Below are positions 1-5,060 of a stretch of 9,654 nt of DNA, piece after piece; position 1 is the stretch's first letter, and each line of letters begins with the position of its first letter. The position numbers and the translations under genes were made by a program. Origin of the DNA: Fimbriimonadaceae bacterium (GTDB lineage Bacteria; Armatimonadota; Fimbriimonadia; Fimbriimonadales; Fimbriimonadaceae); the NCBI GenBank assembly GCA_014380605.1, contig JACMJO010000161.1, positions 1-9,654 on the forward strand, read 5' to 3'. The notes under the pieces are model-generated. The model did no database searches, was not told the origin of the DNA, and saw only the letters and a program-made list of their open reading frames with translations.

Positions 1-713
1 ATGTGGGCATGGACATGCTTGGCACCGCCAAGAAAGTCGTGATCACCAAGGAAGAGACCACGATCATCGAGGGCGCCGGCACAAAGGAAGAAGTTATTGG
101 CCGCATCAACCTCATCAAGAGCCAGATCGACAAGACCGACAGCAACTACGACAAGGAGAAGCTCCAGGAGCGACTTGCCAAGCTGAGCGGCGGCGTCGCC
201 GTCATCAAGGTCGGCGCATCCACCGAGACCGAGCTCAAAGAGAAGAAGCACCGATACGAGGATGCTCTCTCGGCGACTCGAGCCGCGGTTGAAGAGGGAA
301 TTGTTCCCGGAGGCGGAGTCACTCTGCTGAAGGCCGCCGGAGCCCTCGACACCAAGGGTCTCTCTGCCGATGAGGCAACCGGAGTTGCGATCGTGAAGCG
401 AGCGCTCGAAGAGCCTCTCCGAACGATCGCCGCGAATGCTGGACTCGAGGGTTCGGTTATCGTGGACAAGATCCGAAATGCGAAGGACGGCCAGGGACTC
501 AACGCAGTCACCGGCGAGATCGTAGACATGGTAAAGGCCGGCATCGTCGACCCCGCCAAGGTCACCCGATCCACCGTCCAGAACGCCGCATCGATTGCGG
601 GCCTGGTGTTGACCACCGAGTGCCTAGTAGTCGAGAAGCCCGAGCCCAAGAAGGGCAGCGGAGGCGGAATGCCCGGAGGAATGGGCGGCGGCATGGGAGA
701 CATGGACTTCTAG
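1..713 (+). CDS. groEL: Chaperonin GroEL (Hsp60), C-terminal part, 5' end outside window
   Basis: This is the 60-kDa chaperonin subunit that forms the double-ring ATP-driven folding chamber in the cytosol with GroES. About 237 codons are present. The reading frame is open at the left edge (first whole codon at position 3), so the start, the N-terminal equatorial part and most of the apical domain lie outside. Visible landmarks are the segment GRINLIKSQIDKTDSNYDKEKLQERLAKLSGG cited here only by its ends (residues ~33-64), then YEDALSATRAAVEEG (residues 85-99), whose Asp corresponds to the ATP-hydrolysing Asp398 of the E. coli protein. PGGG and the C-terminal equatorial segment with KVTRSTVQNAASIAGL follow. 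The end is a Gly/Met-rich tail (GGGMPGGMGGGMGDMDF), the flexible tail typical of bacterial GroEL. No frame break is seen. The stop is TAG at 711-713, followed directly by three hairpins. Confidence 0.98.
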   Translation, partial: VGMDMLGTAKKVVITKEETTIIEGAGTKEEVIGRINLIKSQIDKTDSNYDKEKLQERLAKLSGGVAVIKVGASTETELKEKKHRYEDALSATRAAVEEGIVPGGGVTLLKAAGALDTKGLSADEATGVAIVKRALEEPLRTIAANAGLEGSVIVDKIRNAKDGQGLNAVTGEIVDMVKAGIVDPAKVTRSTVQNAASIAGLVLTTECLVVEKPEPKKGSGGGMPGGMGGGMGDMDF

Positions 714-721
714 GGAAGTAG

Positions 722-740
722 CATCGGCATCCTGCCGATG
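722..740 (+). other. Perfect 8-bp stem-loop 1 after groEL
   Basis: CATCGGCA (722-729) and TGCCGATG (733-740) are exact reverse complements separated by a 3-nt TCC loop, starting 8 nt after the groEL stop. No T-tract follows, so it is not a terminator by itself. It could protect the 3' end of the groEL message or mark a processing site; this role is inference. Confidence 0.75.
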
Positions 741-745
741 TGTTT

Positions 746-764
746 CAGGACCATCTTGGTCCTG
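746..764 (+). other. Perfect 8-bp stem-loop 2 after groEL
   Basis: CAGGACCA (746-753) and TGGTCCTG (757-764) pair perfectly around a 3-nt TCT loop. The arm length and loop size match the hairpin 5 nt upstream, but the arm sequence is unrelated. It lies 4 nt before the terminator hairpin. The function is unknown. Confidence 0.75.
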
Positions 765-768
765 TCTC

Positions 769-801
769 AAAAGCCCCGGCATCAGTCGGGGCTTTTTGTT
801 T
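769..801 (+). terminator. Rho-independent terminator of groEL
   Basis: A GC-rich stem GCCCCG (773-778) / CGGGGC (787-792) is extended by four A:T pairs (769-772 with 793-796) and has an 8-nt loop. It is followed by a T-rich run (793-797, then GTTT). This is the classic intrinsic terminator form. The A-run before and T-run after the stem would also let it act on minus-strand transcription. It shares 14 identical bases with the terminator at 6868-6890. Confidence 0.93.
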
Positions 802-814
802 CTTCATCCCCCTG

Positions 815-820
815 TAACCC
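815..820 (+). promoter_or_regulatory. Possible -10 element TAACCC, leaderless arrangement
   Basis: TAACCC spans -12 to -7 relative to the GTG at 827 (6-nt gap), so transcription would begin at the start codon. The last base is C instead of the conserved T, and no clear -35 is seen in the preceding T-rich terminator tail. It is a weak site, supported mainly by the identical spacing at other genes in the window. Confidence 0.35.
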
Positions 821-826
821 CTCGAC

Positions 827-1324
827 GTGGCAGCCGTCCACATTCCAATGATTGCCACTCTTGCCTGCCTCTTTGCCATCGGCATGGTTGACCCAGATGA
901 GATCACAGTTGTCTCAGGAACGGTTTGGTCGATCTCCTATTCAAGAGGGAAGCCTCAGCGCGTGAGGATTTATGGACTTCAAGAGTCATCGCAACCGGAG
1001 ATCAGGCGGAAAGCAAGGCTGGTTTCGCATAAGTACGTTTTGGAGTACAAGGATCTTGGCCTCGACATCGGACGCATCGGGAACACCAACAGCGATCCCC
1101 TACCAGTTGAAGTCAGCTACACAACCTGGTCCGGCGATCTGAGCTACCGCGAACAGAACACGCGTACTTTCGGCAATCAGCTACTTGGGGAGGGCCTGGC
1201 CAAGATTTACCCAAAGGACTTTCGCGAGATTGGCAACAAGGCGCATGGAGGTCAGTTAGCCTATGTTCAGGAGATGGCTAGAGTTCGTCGGAAAGGAATG
1301 TGGGCCATAAAAGTGCCGGACTAG
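827..1324 (+). CDS. Exported staphylococcal-nuclease-like (SNase fold) protein, catalytic residues apparently lost
   Basis: This is a 165-aa protein. Residues ~1-22 are hydrophobic (IPMIATLACLFAIGMV) and fit a short signal peptide or N-terminal anchor. The remainder resembles a thermonuclease-type OB fold: ITVVSGTVWSIS and VRIYGLQ (strands 1-3), then LLGEGLAKIYP and the closing helix with AYVQEMARVRRKGMWA, which matches the conserved EA..AK..G.W ending of SNase proteins. The family's active-site signature DGDT is replaced by a stretch around SYSRG, and the acidic pair after VR.YG is not obvious. It may therefore bind rather than cut nucleic acid; this is inference. The start chosen is GTG 827, which has a TA-type hexamer at -12. 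ATG 848 is an alternative giving a 158-aa product. Neither start has a clear Shine-Dalgarno. It sits after the groEL terminator and looks monocistronic. Confidence 0.72.
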   Translation: MAAVHIPMIATLACLFAIGMVDPDEITVVSGTVWSISYSRGKPQRVRIYGLQESSQPEIRRKARLVSHKYVLEYKDLGLDIGRIGNTNSDPLPVEVSYTTWSGDLSYREQNTRTFGNQLLGEGLAKIYPKDFREIGNKAHGGQLAYVQEMARVRRKGMWAIKVPD

Positions 1325-1360
1325 GCGGGCGTCTAGGGCCAGGCTAACCCCAGCCCGCCT
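1323..1360. terminator. Inverted repeat at the junction of convergent genes, possible bidirectional terminator
   Basis: AGGCGGGC (1323-1330) and GCCCGCCT (1353-1360) are perfect 8-bp arms with a 22-nt loop. The left arm contains the last two bases of the plus-strand gene's stop codon. The right arm lies inside the last codons of the minus-strand gene, whose stop is at 1344-1346. There is no strong T-run on either side, so efficiency as an intrinsic terminator is uncertain. Confidence 0.45.
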
Positions 1361-1652
1361 GACTTTCTATCAATGGAAATCCAAGGAAACCACCCGTCGT
1401 CGGCTTTTTATCCGTGTCAAACAGGTTCAGACGAACCCTCCAAGGCGCGTCGCGGTACAAGTGCCTCACTTGTCTCAAGAGAGGTTGGCGGCGAGCTTTT
1501 GAATACACAGTGATGTTGACCAGCGTCGTGCCGTCCATCGGTCCGGACACAAGTTCATGGAATCGGTAATAGGCCGAGTCAACAGGTAGCGCCCGAAGGG
1601 CTTCCAGCTTCGATTCCAGATATTCACGGATGTCAAGTTCATTTCCAGCCAC
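1344..1652 (-). CDS. Hypothetical protein, 102 aa
   Basis: I do not recognise the family. The product is a soluble-looking 102-aa protein with a charged N-terminal helix (ELDIREYLESKLEALRAL, residues 5-22). A strand-rich middle follows (HELVSGPMDGTTLVNITVYSKARRQPLLRQVRHLYRD, cited by its ends, residues ~32-68), then a WRVRLNLFDTD segment and a Gly-rich tail. There is no signal peptide or membrane segment. The start is GTG 1652, with TAATTC at -12 to -7 and TTGTGG 17 bp further upstream, an arrangement seen at other genes here. No Shine-Dalgarno is visible. It is convergent with the SNase-like gene and divergent from the DUF5990 gene (44-nt gap). It is retained as real because it fills the gap cleanly and has a plausible promoter, but it is short. 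Confidence 0.55.
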   Translation of the reverse strand: MAGNELDIREYLESKLEALRALPVDSAYYRFHELVSGPMDGTTLVNITVYSKARRQPLLRQVRHLYRDAPWRVRLNLFDTDKKPTTGGFLGFPLIESQAGWG

Positions 1653-1658
1653 GCAATT

Positions 1659-1687
1659 GAATTATGTTTCTTGAACAGGAGCCACAA
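1659..1687 (-). promoter_or_regulatory. Candidate leaderless promoter for the 102-aa gene
   Basis: On the minus strand, TTGTGG (1687-1682), a 17-nt spacer and TAATTC (1664-1659) are followed after 6 nt by the GTG start at 1652. The -35 shares TTG with consensus, and the -10 lacks the usual final T. Start and transcription start would coincide. Confidence 0.4.
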
Positions 1688-1704
1688 TGAACCCAAATGC
1701 CTGA
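1677..1704 (+). promoter_or_regulatory. Shine-Dalgarno and 5-codon mini-ORF overlapping the DUF5990 start
   Basis: AGGAG (1677-1681) lies only 5 nt before ATG 1687, which opens a five-codon frame (M-N-P-N-A-stop, ending at 1704). The main gene's ATG at 1697 is 15 nt from the same AGGAG and in a different frame, inside the mini-ORF. Either the Shine-Dalgarno serves 1697 at long spacing, or ribosomes initiate at 1687, stop at 1704 and reinitiate. A sequencing indel joining the two frames would also produce this picture. Confidence 0.45.
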
Positions 1705-2116
1705 AACGCGCGACGTCGAGCTTCGCATGGTCCTAGACTCCACCATGACCGGAGTGTGGGGCGGAGTTCAGATCGGCTCCGGCTCGGCTGGTTCGGTGAA
1801 GGATTGGCAACGGATGTCGGGCGAGGAAGCCCGGTTTGTCGCTTTTGCTCAGATTCATGACGGGCGCCTTCCGCTTCGCGGCAAGGTCATCCAAAAGGAC
1901 GGCCGGGGGCGGTTCCTCTATATCGTGTGGCGAGACGACACGGGGGTGGTAAGTCGCCGGGCGAAGATCTACGTCGAGTCGATCGATCAGACGGCGGTGG
2001 ACTCGGGCCACCCGATCGAGTGCCTGCTGCCAGGAAAGGCAAAGGACGGCCTGCCATGTTGCGCGACCGTCAAACCCCTCCGCGACTGGCGCCCTAACCA
2101 GTCCCTTCCGGGGTGA
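1697..2116 (+). CDS. DUF5990 family protein
   Basis: This is a 139-aa protein with no signal peptide. Family features seen are the N-terminal strand VELRMVLDSTMTGVWGGVQIG (cited by its ends, residues 7-27), the central GRGRFLYIVW (residues 68-77) followed by SRRAKIYVESI, and the closing LPGKAKDGLPCCATVKPL (residues ~110-127). The last corresponds to the PG..RDG.P.CATVKP ending I associate with DUF5990. The usual family length of roughly 140-160 aa fits. The biochemical role of the family is unknown. The usual FxGPxVQG segment is altered to LRGKVIQKDG, so this copy is somewhat divergent. The start is ATG 1697, because the conserved VELR segment begins almost at once. It is convergent with the large lipoprotein gene. 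Confidence 0.78.
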   Translation: MPETRDVELRMVLDSTMTGVWGGVQIGSGSAGSVKDWQRMSGEEARFVAFAQIHDGRLPLRGKVIQKDGRGRFLYIVWRDDTGVVSRRAKIYVESIDQTAVDSGHPIECLLPGKAKDGLPCCATVKPLRDWRPNQSLPG

Positions 2117-2130
2117 CGGAAGCCACAGAT

Positions 2131-2199
2131 CTTGCAAAAAATCCGAGAGATGAGAGTGCCTGAAGAATGTCGCGGCACTAAACAAAGCTCAAACTCTCA
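2131..2199 (-). terminator. Weak terminator candidate for the 490-aa lipoprotein gene
   Basis: TGAGAGT (2151-2157) and ACTCTCA (2193-2199) are 7-bp inverted repeats. An alternative nested pair AGTGCC (2155-2160) / GGCACT (2174-2179) is also possible. On the minus strand a run of six T (complement of the A-run near 2135-2141) follows about 10 nt after the stem base. The distance from stem to T-run is too long for a textbook site. Nothing better is visible in the ~80-nt convergent gap. Confidence 0.3.
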
Positions 2200-3669
2200 A
2201 GGGTTGCTCACAAACCTGGGGCCGAACCTCCACTTCAACACCTTCGATACGTTCTGAACCACGTTATCCAGCCGCTTTGGCGCGGCATAGATCTCCAGGT
2301 TGCCATCGCTTGAAACGCTGACCGTCCCACCCCACCGGAAGCTTGCCCAGGAACCCACGCCATCATCGCCGCCCTGAGTGGTGGGCCGGGCGGGCGTTAT
2401 CCGGCCCAGACTTTCGATGCCCTGAAAGAACCCAAAATTAGTCAGCGTAATTTTGTAAGCCTCTACCGAATCGAAAGCCTTGTCCGGCCCCAATGCAAGG
2501 CACAGAAAATGACCGGTCGTGCGATCATACAAAAGCGCCATTCCGGCTTCGCCAAACTTCATATTGCCGCTGCCTGAAATCCGCGTGAATTTGAAGAGGT
2601 TTGCTGAAGGAGACGCGTTGGTGCCCGTGGCATCGGGCGTTGTAGACCGGTAGAGCCCTTCCATGGTCGCCAAATAAACGCGCTGGTGTGTGGGATGGTA
2701 TGCCATCGCAACGTTTTCCCGATTGCCGGAAGGAATCTCGAAACGCGCTTCTGGCATTTCCGTTACGGTTGCGCCAACTCTGAAAAAATTCACATACTTG
2801 TTGTCTGCCACGGCAACCACATCGCCCACAGCCTGCATTCCGCTGGGATATCGGTTCTCGGTCAACCCCTTATCGAACATTTCGAAGGTGTGCTTTTTCC
2901 AGTTGGACTCACCTTCTAGCCAGTGATACAGATCGCCTGTGGCGCCGCCCGAATGCGGATAGTTAAGGACGACTTTTCCTCCACCCGTCATTGCCATACC
3001 GTTAATGTGCAGATTCGCCGCCCCTCCGCCTGGTTGGTAGGGCATGTACGGGTTTTGAATGAACTCAGCAAAGGGCGTCGCACTGCTTTTGATCTGGTCG
3101 AAGAGGGATCCCGCCGGTTTGCTTTCCAAGCGGGGGTTCCACAGCATGAATCTTTGGTTGCTCTTGGGCTTATCGTTTTTGCCGTCGACGCCGGTCCACC
3201 GTACAATGTTGCCGTTTCCGGCGACATCCAGAAACTCGCCCTTCGTTCCCTCTTTAAGTGCGAGGAAGATAGTGTCGATTTGCCAATTCAGCTCGAACTG
3301 TTGGGATTTGTCGTTCTTTCTCGGCCAGGCGATGAGCCCGCCGCCGTCTTCGATTCCCAGGCAGACCCGGTCGTGCACATCGCCTCTCATCGTCTCGATC
3401 CGAAACTTGTTCGTCCCCGGTATAGGCACAAAAACAAACCTCTGATCATCGCCGCCGGTTTTTGCCCACCTGAGAACGGGATGGCGAGAGCCGTTCCACG
3501 CGCCTACCGCCAGCCACTCTGACTTGGTGAATTCTTGGATTTGGTAGCTGTACGTGCCCTTTCGCAGGTTCTCAGAGAATTGCGCTTTCGTCACAATCGC
3601 TTGAGGCGTGCTGCAAGCGAACAACGCGAGCAAAAGGCAGACCTGCTTGGTCCTTACAACATGCAACAT
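2197..3669 (-). CDS. Predicted lipoprotein with ricin-type beta-trefoil and C-terminal beta-propeller-like region
   Basis: This is a 490-aa exported protein. Residues 1-19 form a lipoprotein signal: basic n-region (R6, K8), hydrophobic CLLLALFA, lipobox LFAC with Cys19 followed by Ser. Residues ~37-180 show three repeats of about 48 aa, each closing with a Q-x-F motif: QRF 76-78, QQF 123-125, QRF 172-174. This is the (QxW)3 pattern of ricin B-like lectin trefoils, usually sugar-binding. Residues ~200-490 are strand-rich with repeating short motifs (VVAVADNKYVNFF, MAYHPTHQRVYLAT, MALLYDRTTGHFL, SVSSDGNLEIYAA), consistent with a beta-propeller; I cannot name the family. Start is ATG 3669, with TAAGCT 6 nt upstream and no Shine-Dalgarno. 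A role in binding surface or extracellular glycans is inferred from the trefoil alone. Confidence 0.78.
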   Translation of the reverse strand: MLHVVRTKQVCLLLALFACSTPQAIVTKAQFSENLRKGTYSYQIQEFTKSEWLAVGAWNGSRHPVLRWAKTGGDDQRFVFVPIPGTNKFRIETMRGDVHDRVCLGIEDGGGLIAWPRKNDKSQQFELNWQIDTIFLALKEGTKGEFLDVAGNGNIVRWTGVDGKNDKPKSNQRFMLWNPRLESKPAGSLFDQIKSSATPFAEFIQNPYMPYQPGGGAANLHINGMAMTGGGKVVLNYPHSGGATGDLYHWLEGESNWKKHTFEMFDKGLTENRYPSGMQAVGDVVAVADNKYVNFFRVGATVTEMPEARFEIPSGNRENVAMAYHPTHQRVYLATMEGLYRSTTPDATGTNASPSANLFKFTRISGSGNMKFGEAGMALLYDRTTGHFLCLALGPDKAFDSVEAYKITLTNFGFFQGIESLGRITPARPTTQGGDDGVGSWASFRWGGTVSVSSDGNLEIYAAPKRLDNVVQNVSKVLKWRFGPRFVSNP

Positions 3670-3675
3670 AGCAAC

Positions 3676-3704
3676 AGCTTAGCTGAATCGCGCCTCATAG
3701 TTAA
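3676..3704 (-). promoter_or_regulatory. Leaderless promoter of the trefoil lipoprotein gene
   Basis: On the minus strand, TTAACT (3704-3699), exactly 17 nt of spacer and TAAGCT (3681-3676) are followed after 6 nt by ATG 3669. The -35 matches TTGACA at four of six positions. The -10 fits TANNNT. Transcription would start at the A of the ATG. Confidence 0.6.
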
Positions 3705-3739
3705 ACGGTAGACAAACGCTACGCTAAGAGCAGGATGAA

Positions 3740-3764
3740 GCGTGGTTTTGATCCCCCACCACGC
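3740..3764. repeat. 7-bp inverted repeat in divergent intergenic region
   Basis: GCGTGGT (3740-3746) and ACCACGC (3758-3764) are perfect arms around an 11-nt loop. They lie about 70-95 nt upstream of the lipoprotein start. This could be an operator or an RNA hairpin; there is no T-run, so it is not a terminator. Confidence 0.4.
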
Positions 3765-3791
3765 CACGTGTTAGGGTAGAAACCACTTGAT

Positions 3792-3846
3792 GCCTCAGGG
3801 TGCGCCATCCGCCGACTTCGCCCGGTACAAAGTTAAACCCTGAGGC
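3792..3846. repeat. 10-bp perfect inverted repeat, 35-nt spacer
   Basis: GCCTCAGGGT (3792-3801) and ACCCTGAGGC (3837-3846) are exact reverse complements. They occupy the middle of the 231-nt gap between divergent genes (3670-3900), in which I find no convincing gene. A minus-strand frame with a TTG start (3724-3906) exists but has no family resemblance. The repeat could be a regulator-binding pair, a structured leader, or a remnant of a mobile element's ends. Confidence 0.45.
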
Positions 3847-3888
3847 TATGGCCGCCTCACTCGGCAAGGGAAAGTGATCGAGAGAAGA

Positions 3889-3894
3889 TAAGAT
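3889..3894 (+). promoter_or_regulatory. -10 element TAAGAT, leaderless arrangement
   Basis: TAAGAT occupies -12 to -7 before GTG 3901 with a 6-nt gap. No recognisable -35 is present at 16-18 nt upstream. A purine-rich stretch (3880-3887) could act as a distant Shine-Dalgarno, but its spacing of about 13 nt is poor. Confidence 0.5.
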
Positions 3895-3900
3895 AATGCT

Positions 3901-4380
3901 GTGCAACCCATGCCTCTCGATCCAGTTGCCATCCGGAACGTCGCTGCCTTATACGATGTCCACTATGATCGGCCGATAGAGCAACTCTGCGACCAGGTGA
4001 AGAGTCGTTCCTACTTGAATCAGGAAGAGTTTGTGATTGTGGGTCGTTGGAAGTCGCCCAGGACGATTCGGAAACTCGAGGCTAACGGACCTCAGCACAT
4101 CGCAGAAGCCACAAAAATCGCCTTGTCATCGCCGGTCGAAGAGGTTCGGATGGGCATTCTTATGACGCTTTCAGGAGTCGGCTATCTGATGGCCTCTGTC
4201 TTCCTTCATTGGTTTCACGAGGACCCGTATCCGATCCTAGATTTCCGAGCTTTGGAGGCTCTGGGAATCCCCATGCCCAAGGTCTACGATCATCGATTTT
4301 GGATGGAGTTTGTAAGAAAGTGGCGGACCGCCTTAGCGATTGCGAATGTGGACAAAAGGACCTTTGACCGAGCCTTATAG
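3901..4380 (+). CDS. Helix-hairpin-helix DNA-glycosylase-like protein
   Basis: This is a 159-aa soluble protein. The recognisable part is LSGVGYLMASVFLHW (residues 90-104), a helix-hairpin-helix turn (L-x-G-V-G followed by A-S), then YPILDFRALEALG (residues 110-122). In HhH-GPD base-excision glycosylases an Asp about 20 residues after the hairpin is catalytic. D114 occupies that place, and the YP.xD.RAxxAL context recurs in small 8-oxoguanine-glycosylase-like proteins. There is no Fe-S cysteine cluster. The protein is shorter than full glycosylases (about 210 aa or more), so it may be a minimal or non-enzymatic version. The start is GTG 3901, which has TAAGAT 6 nt before it; ATG 3910 in the same frame is an alternative. 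The gene is monocistronic and converges on the GNAT gene. Confidence 0.6.
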   Translation: MQPMPLDPVAIRNVAALYDVHYDRPIEQLCDQVKSRSYLNQEEFVIVGRWKSPRTIRKLEANGPQHIAEATKIALSSPVEEVRMGILMTLSGVGYLMASVFLHWFHEDPYPILDFRALEALGIPMPKVYDHRFWMEFVRKWRTALAIANVDKRTFDRAL

Positions 4381-4396
4381 CAATGGTCCAAAAGCG

Positions 4397-4411
4397 AGGC
4401 GGGGAGCGCCT
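4397..4411. terminator. Small hairpin between convergent HhH and GNAT genes
   Basis: AGGCG (4397-4401) and CGCCT (4407-4411) form a 5-bp stem with a 5-nt loop in the 38-nt gap between the two stop codons. No T-run follows in either direction. It is the only structure seen there. Confidence 0.25.
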
Positions 4412-4418
4412 GACATCC

Positions 4419-5006
4419 TCACCAATTCACTCCTTCACAAGCAACCACCTTAGAAACCACCCAGTGGTGCATCCCCAACCGACGCACCCGCTCGAACCCC
4501 AGTCGCTCAAACATCGCCACCGTTCCGCCATGGAGAAAAGAAGAAGAAGTCTTCCGCCCATCCACATCCTCCGGATAAGCCTCCACCACCCCTCCGCCTA
4601 GACGAGCCATCTCCTCAAGCGCCCCTTGCAAAGCCAAGTTTGCGACCCCACGCTTCCGATACCCCTTGCCCACGTAGAAGCAGGTGATTCTCCAGTCGGG
4701 AAGCTGTTCTAGCGAAGCCTCATACTGCTTCCGATGCTTGATGTTCGGCAGCTCCGCCGTTGGCCCAAACTGGCACCAACCAACGGCCGTCTCCCCGTCA
4801 AACACCAAAGCCGCATGGGCATGTCCCTGACAAACCAGCCGCTCCTTTGTCTCCCGATAAGGCTTGCACTGTGCCTTAGGTCCCTTGGGATCGAGGTGAA
4901 AACCGATGCACCAGCACCCACCCCAAATCCCCCCATCCCGCTCTACCAACTCAGCAAAAGCGGGCCAAGTGTCCTTCGCCAATGCTCGGACGGTGAAGGT
5001 TGCCAT
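4419..5006 (-). CDS. GNAT family N-acetyltransferase
   Basis: This 195-aa cytosolic enzyme would transfer an acetyl group from acetyl-CoA to an amine; the substrate is unknown. Sequence landmarks (numbered from ATG 5006) are VRALAKDTWPAFAELVER at the N-terminus, a GGCWCIGFH cysteine/tryptophan cluster near residues 29-37, and the strand ITCFYV leading into GKGYRKRGVA (residues 113-122). The last contains the acetyl-CoA pyrophosphate-binding R-x-x-G-x-A loop. Near the end is MFERLGFERVRRLG, the usual C-terminal strand-loop of GNATs. A TTG codon at 5039 could extend the protein by 11 residues. ATG 5006 is preferred because TATCCT sits exactly 6 nt upstream and MATFTVRAL is a natural GNAT beginning. 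It lies 54 nt downstream of the intradiol-fold gene on the same strand, so read-through is possible in addition to its own promoter. Confidence 0.88.
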   Translation of the reverse strand: MATFTVRALAKDTWPAFAELVERDGGIWGGCWCIGFHLDPKGPKAQCKPYRETKERLVCQGHAHAALVFDGETAVGWCQFGPTAELPNIKHRKQYEASLEQLPDWRITCFYVGKGYRKRGVANLALQGALEEMARLGGGVVEAYPEDVDGRKTSSSFLHGGTVAMFERLGFERVRRLGMHHWVVSKVVACEGVNW

Positions 5007-5012
5007 GCCGTC

Positions 5013-5018
5013 AGGATA
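5013..5018 (-). promoter_or_regulatory. -10 element TATCCT, leaderless arrangement
   Basis: On the minus strand TATCCT (5018-5013) is followed by 6 nt and then ATG 5006, so it spans -12 to -7. It lies in the 54-nt gap after the intradiol-fold gene. The -35 is poor (TTGCTT-like at about 19 nt). Confidence 0.5.
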
Positions 5019-5060
5019 ACGCTTTCCGGCCAGATACAAGCAAACCGCTCAAATCACCGA

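Noticed and set aside
146..703. Long antisense open frame opposite groEL
   Set aside because: It is a Pro/Ser-rich artefact of the groEL codon bias on the other strand; groEL is certain here.
2923..3522. 199-aa plus-strand frame opposite the trefoil lipoprotein
   Set aside because: The minus-strand frame is longer, has a lipobox signal and the three Q-x-F repeats; the plus-strand frame has no recognisable motif.
3700..3838. Two GTTAAAC heptamers (3700-3706, 3832-3838) resembling integron attC end motifs
   Set aside because: No matching left-end motif, no L-type boxes, and no integrase or cassette-like gene is present.
3724..3906. A 60-aa minus-strand frame with a TTG start in the divergent gap
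   Set aside because: It overlaps the start of the HhH gene, has no recognisable family or clear promoter, and its sequence is interrupted by the inverted-repeat arms. It could be a remnant, but I cannot support it.
5037..5039. TTG at 5039 as the GNAT start
   Set aside because: It adds 11 residues that look unlike a GNAT N-terminus; ATG 5006 has the -10 hexamer at the expected distance.
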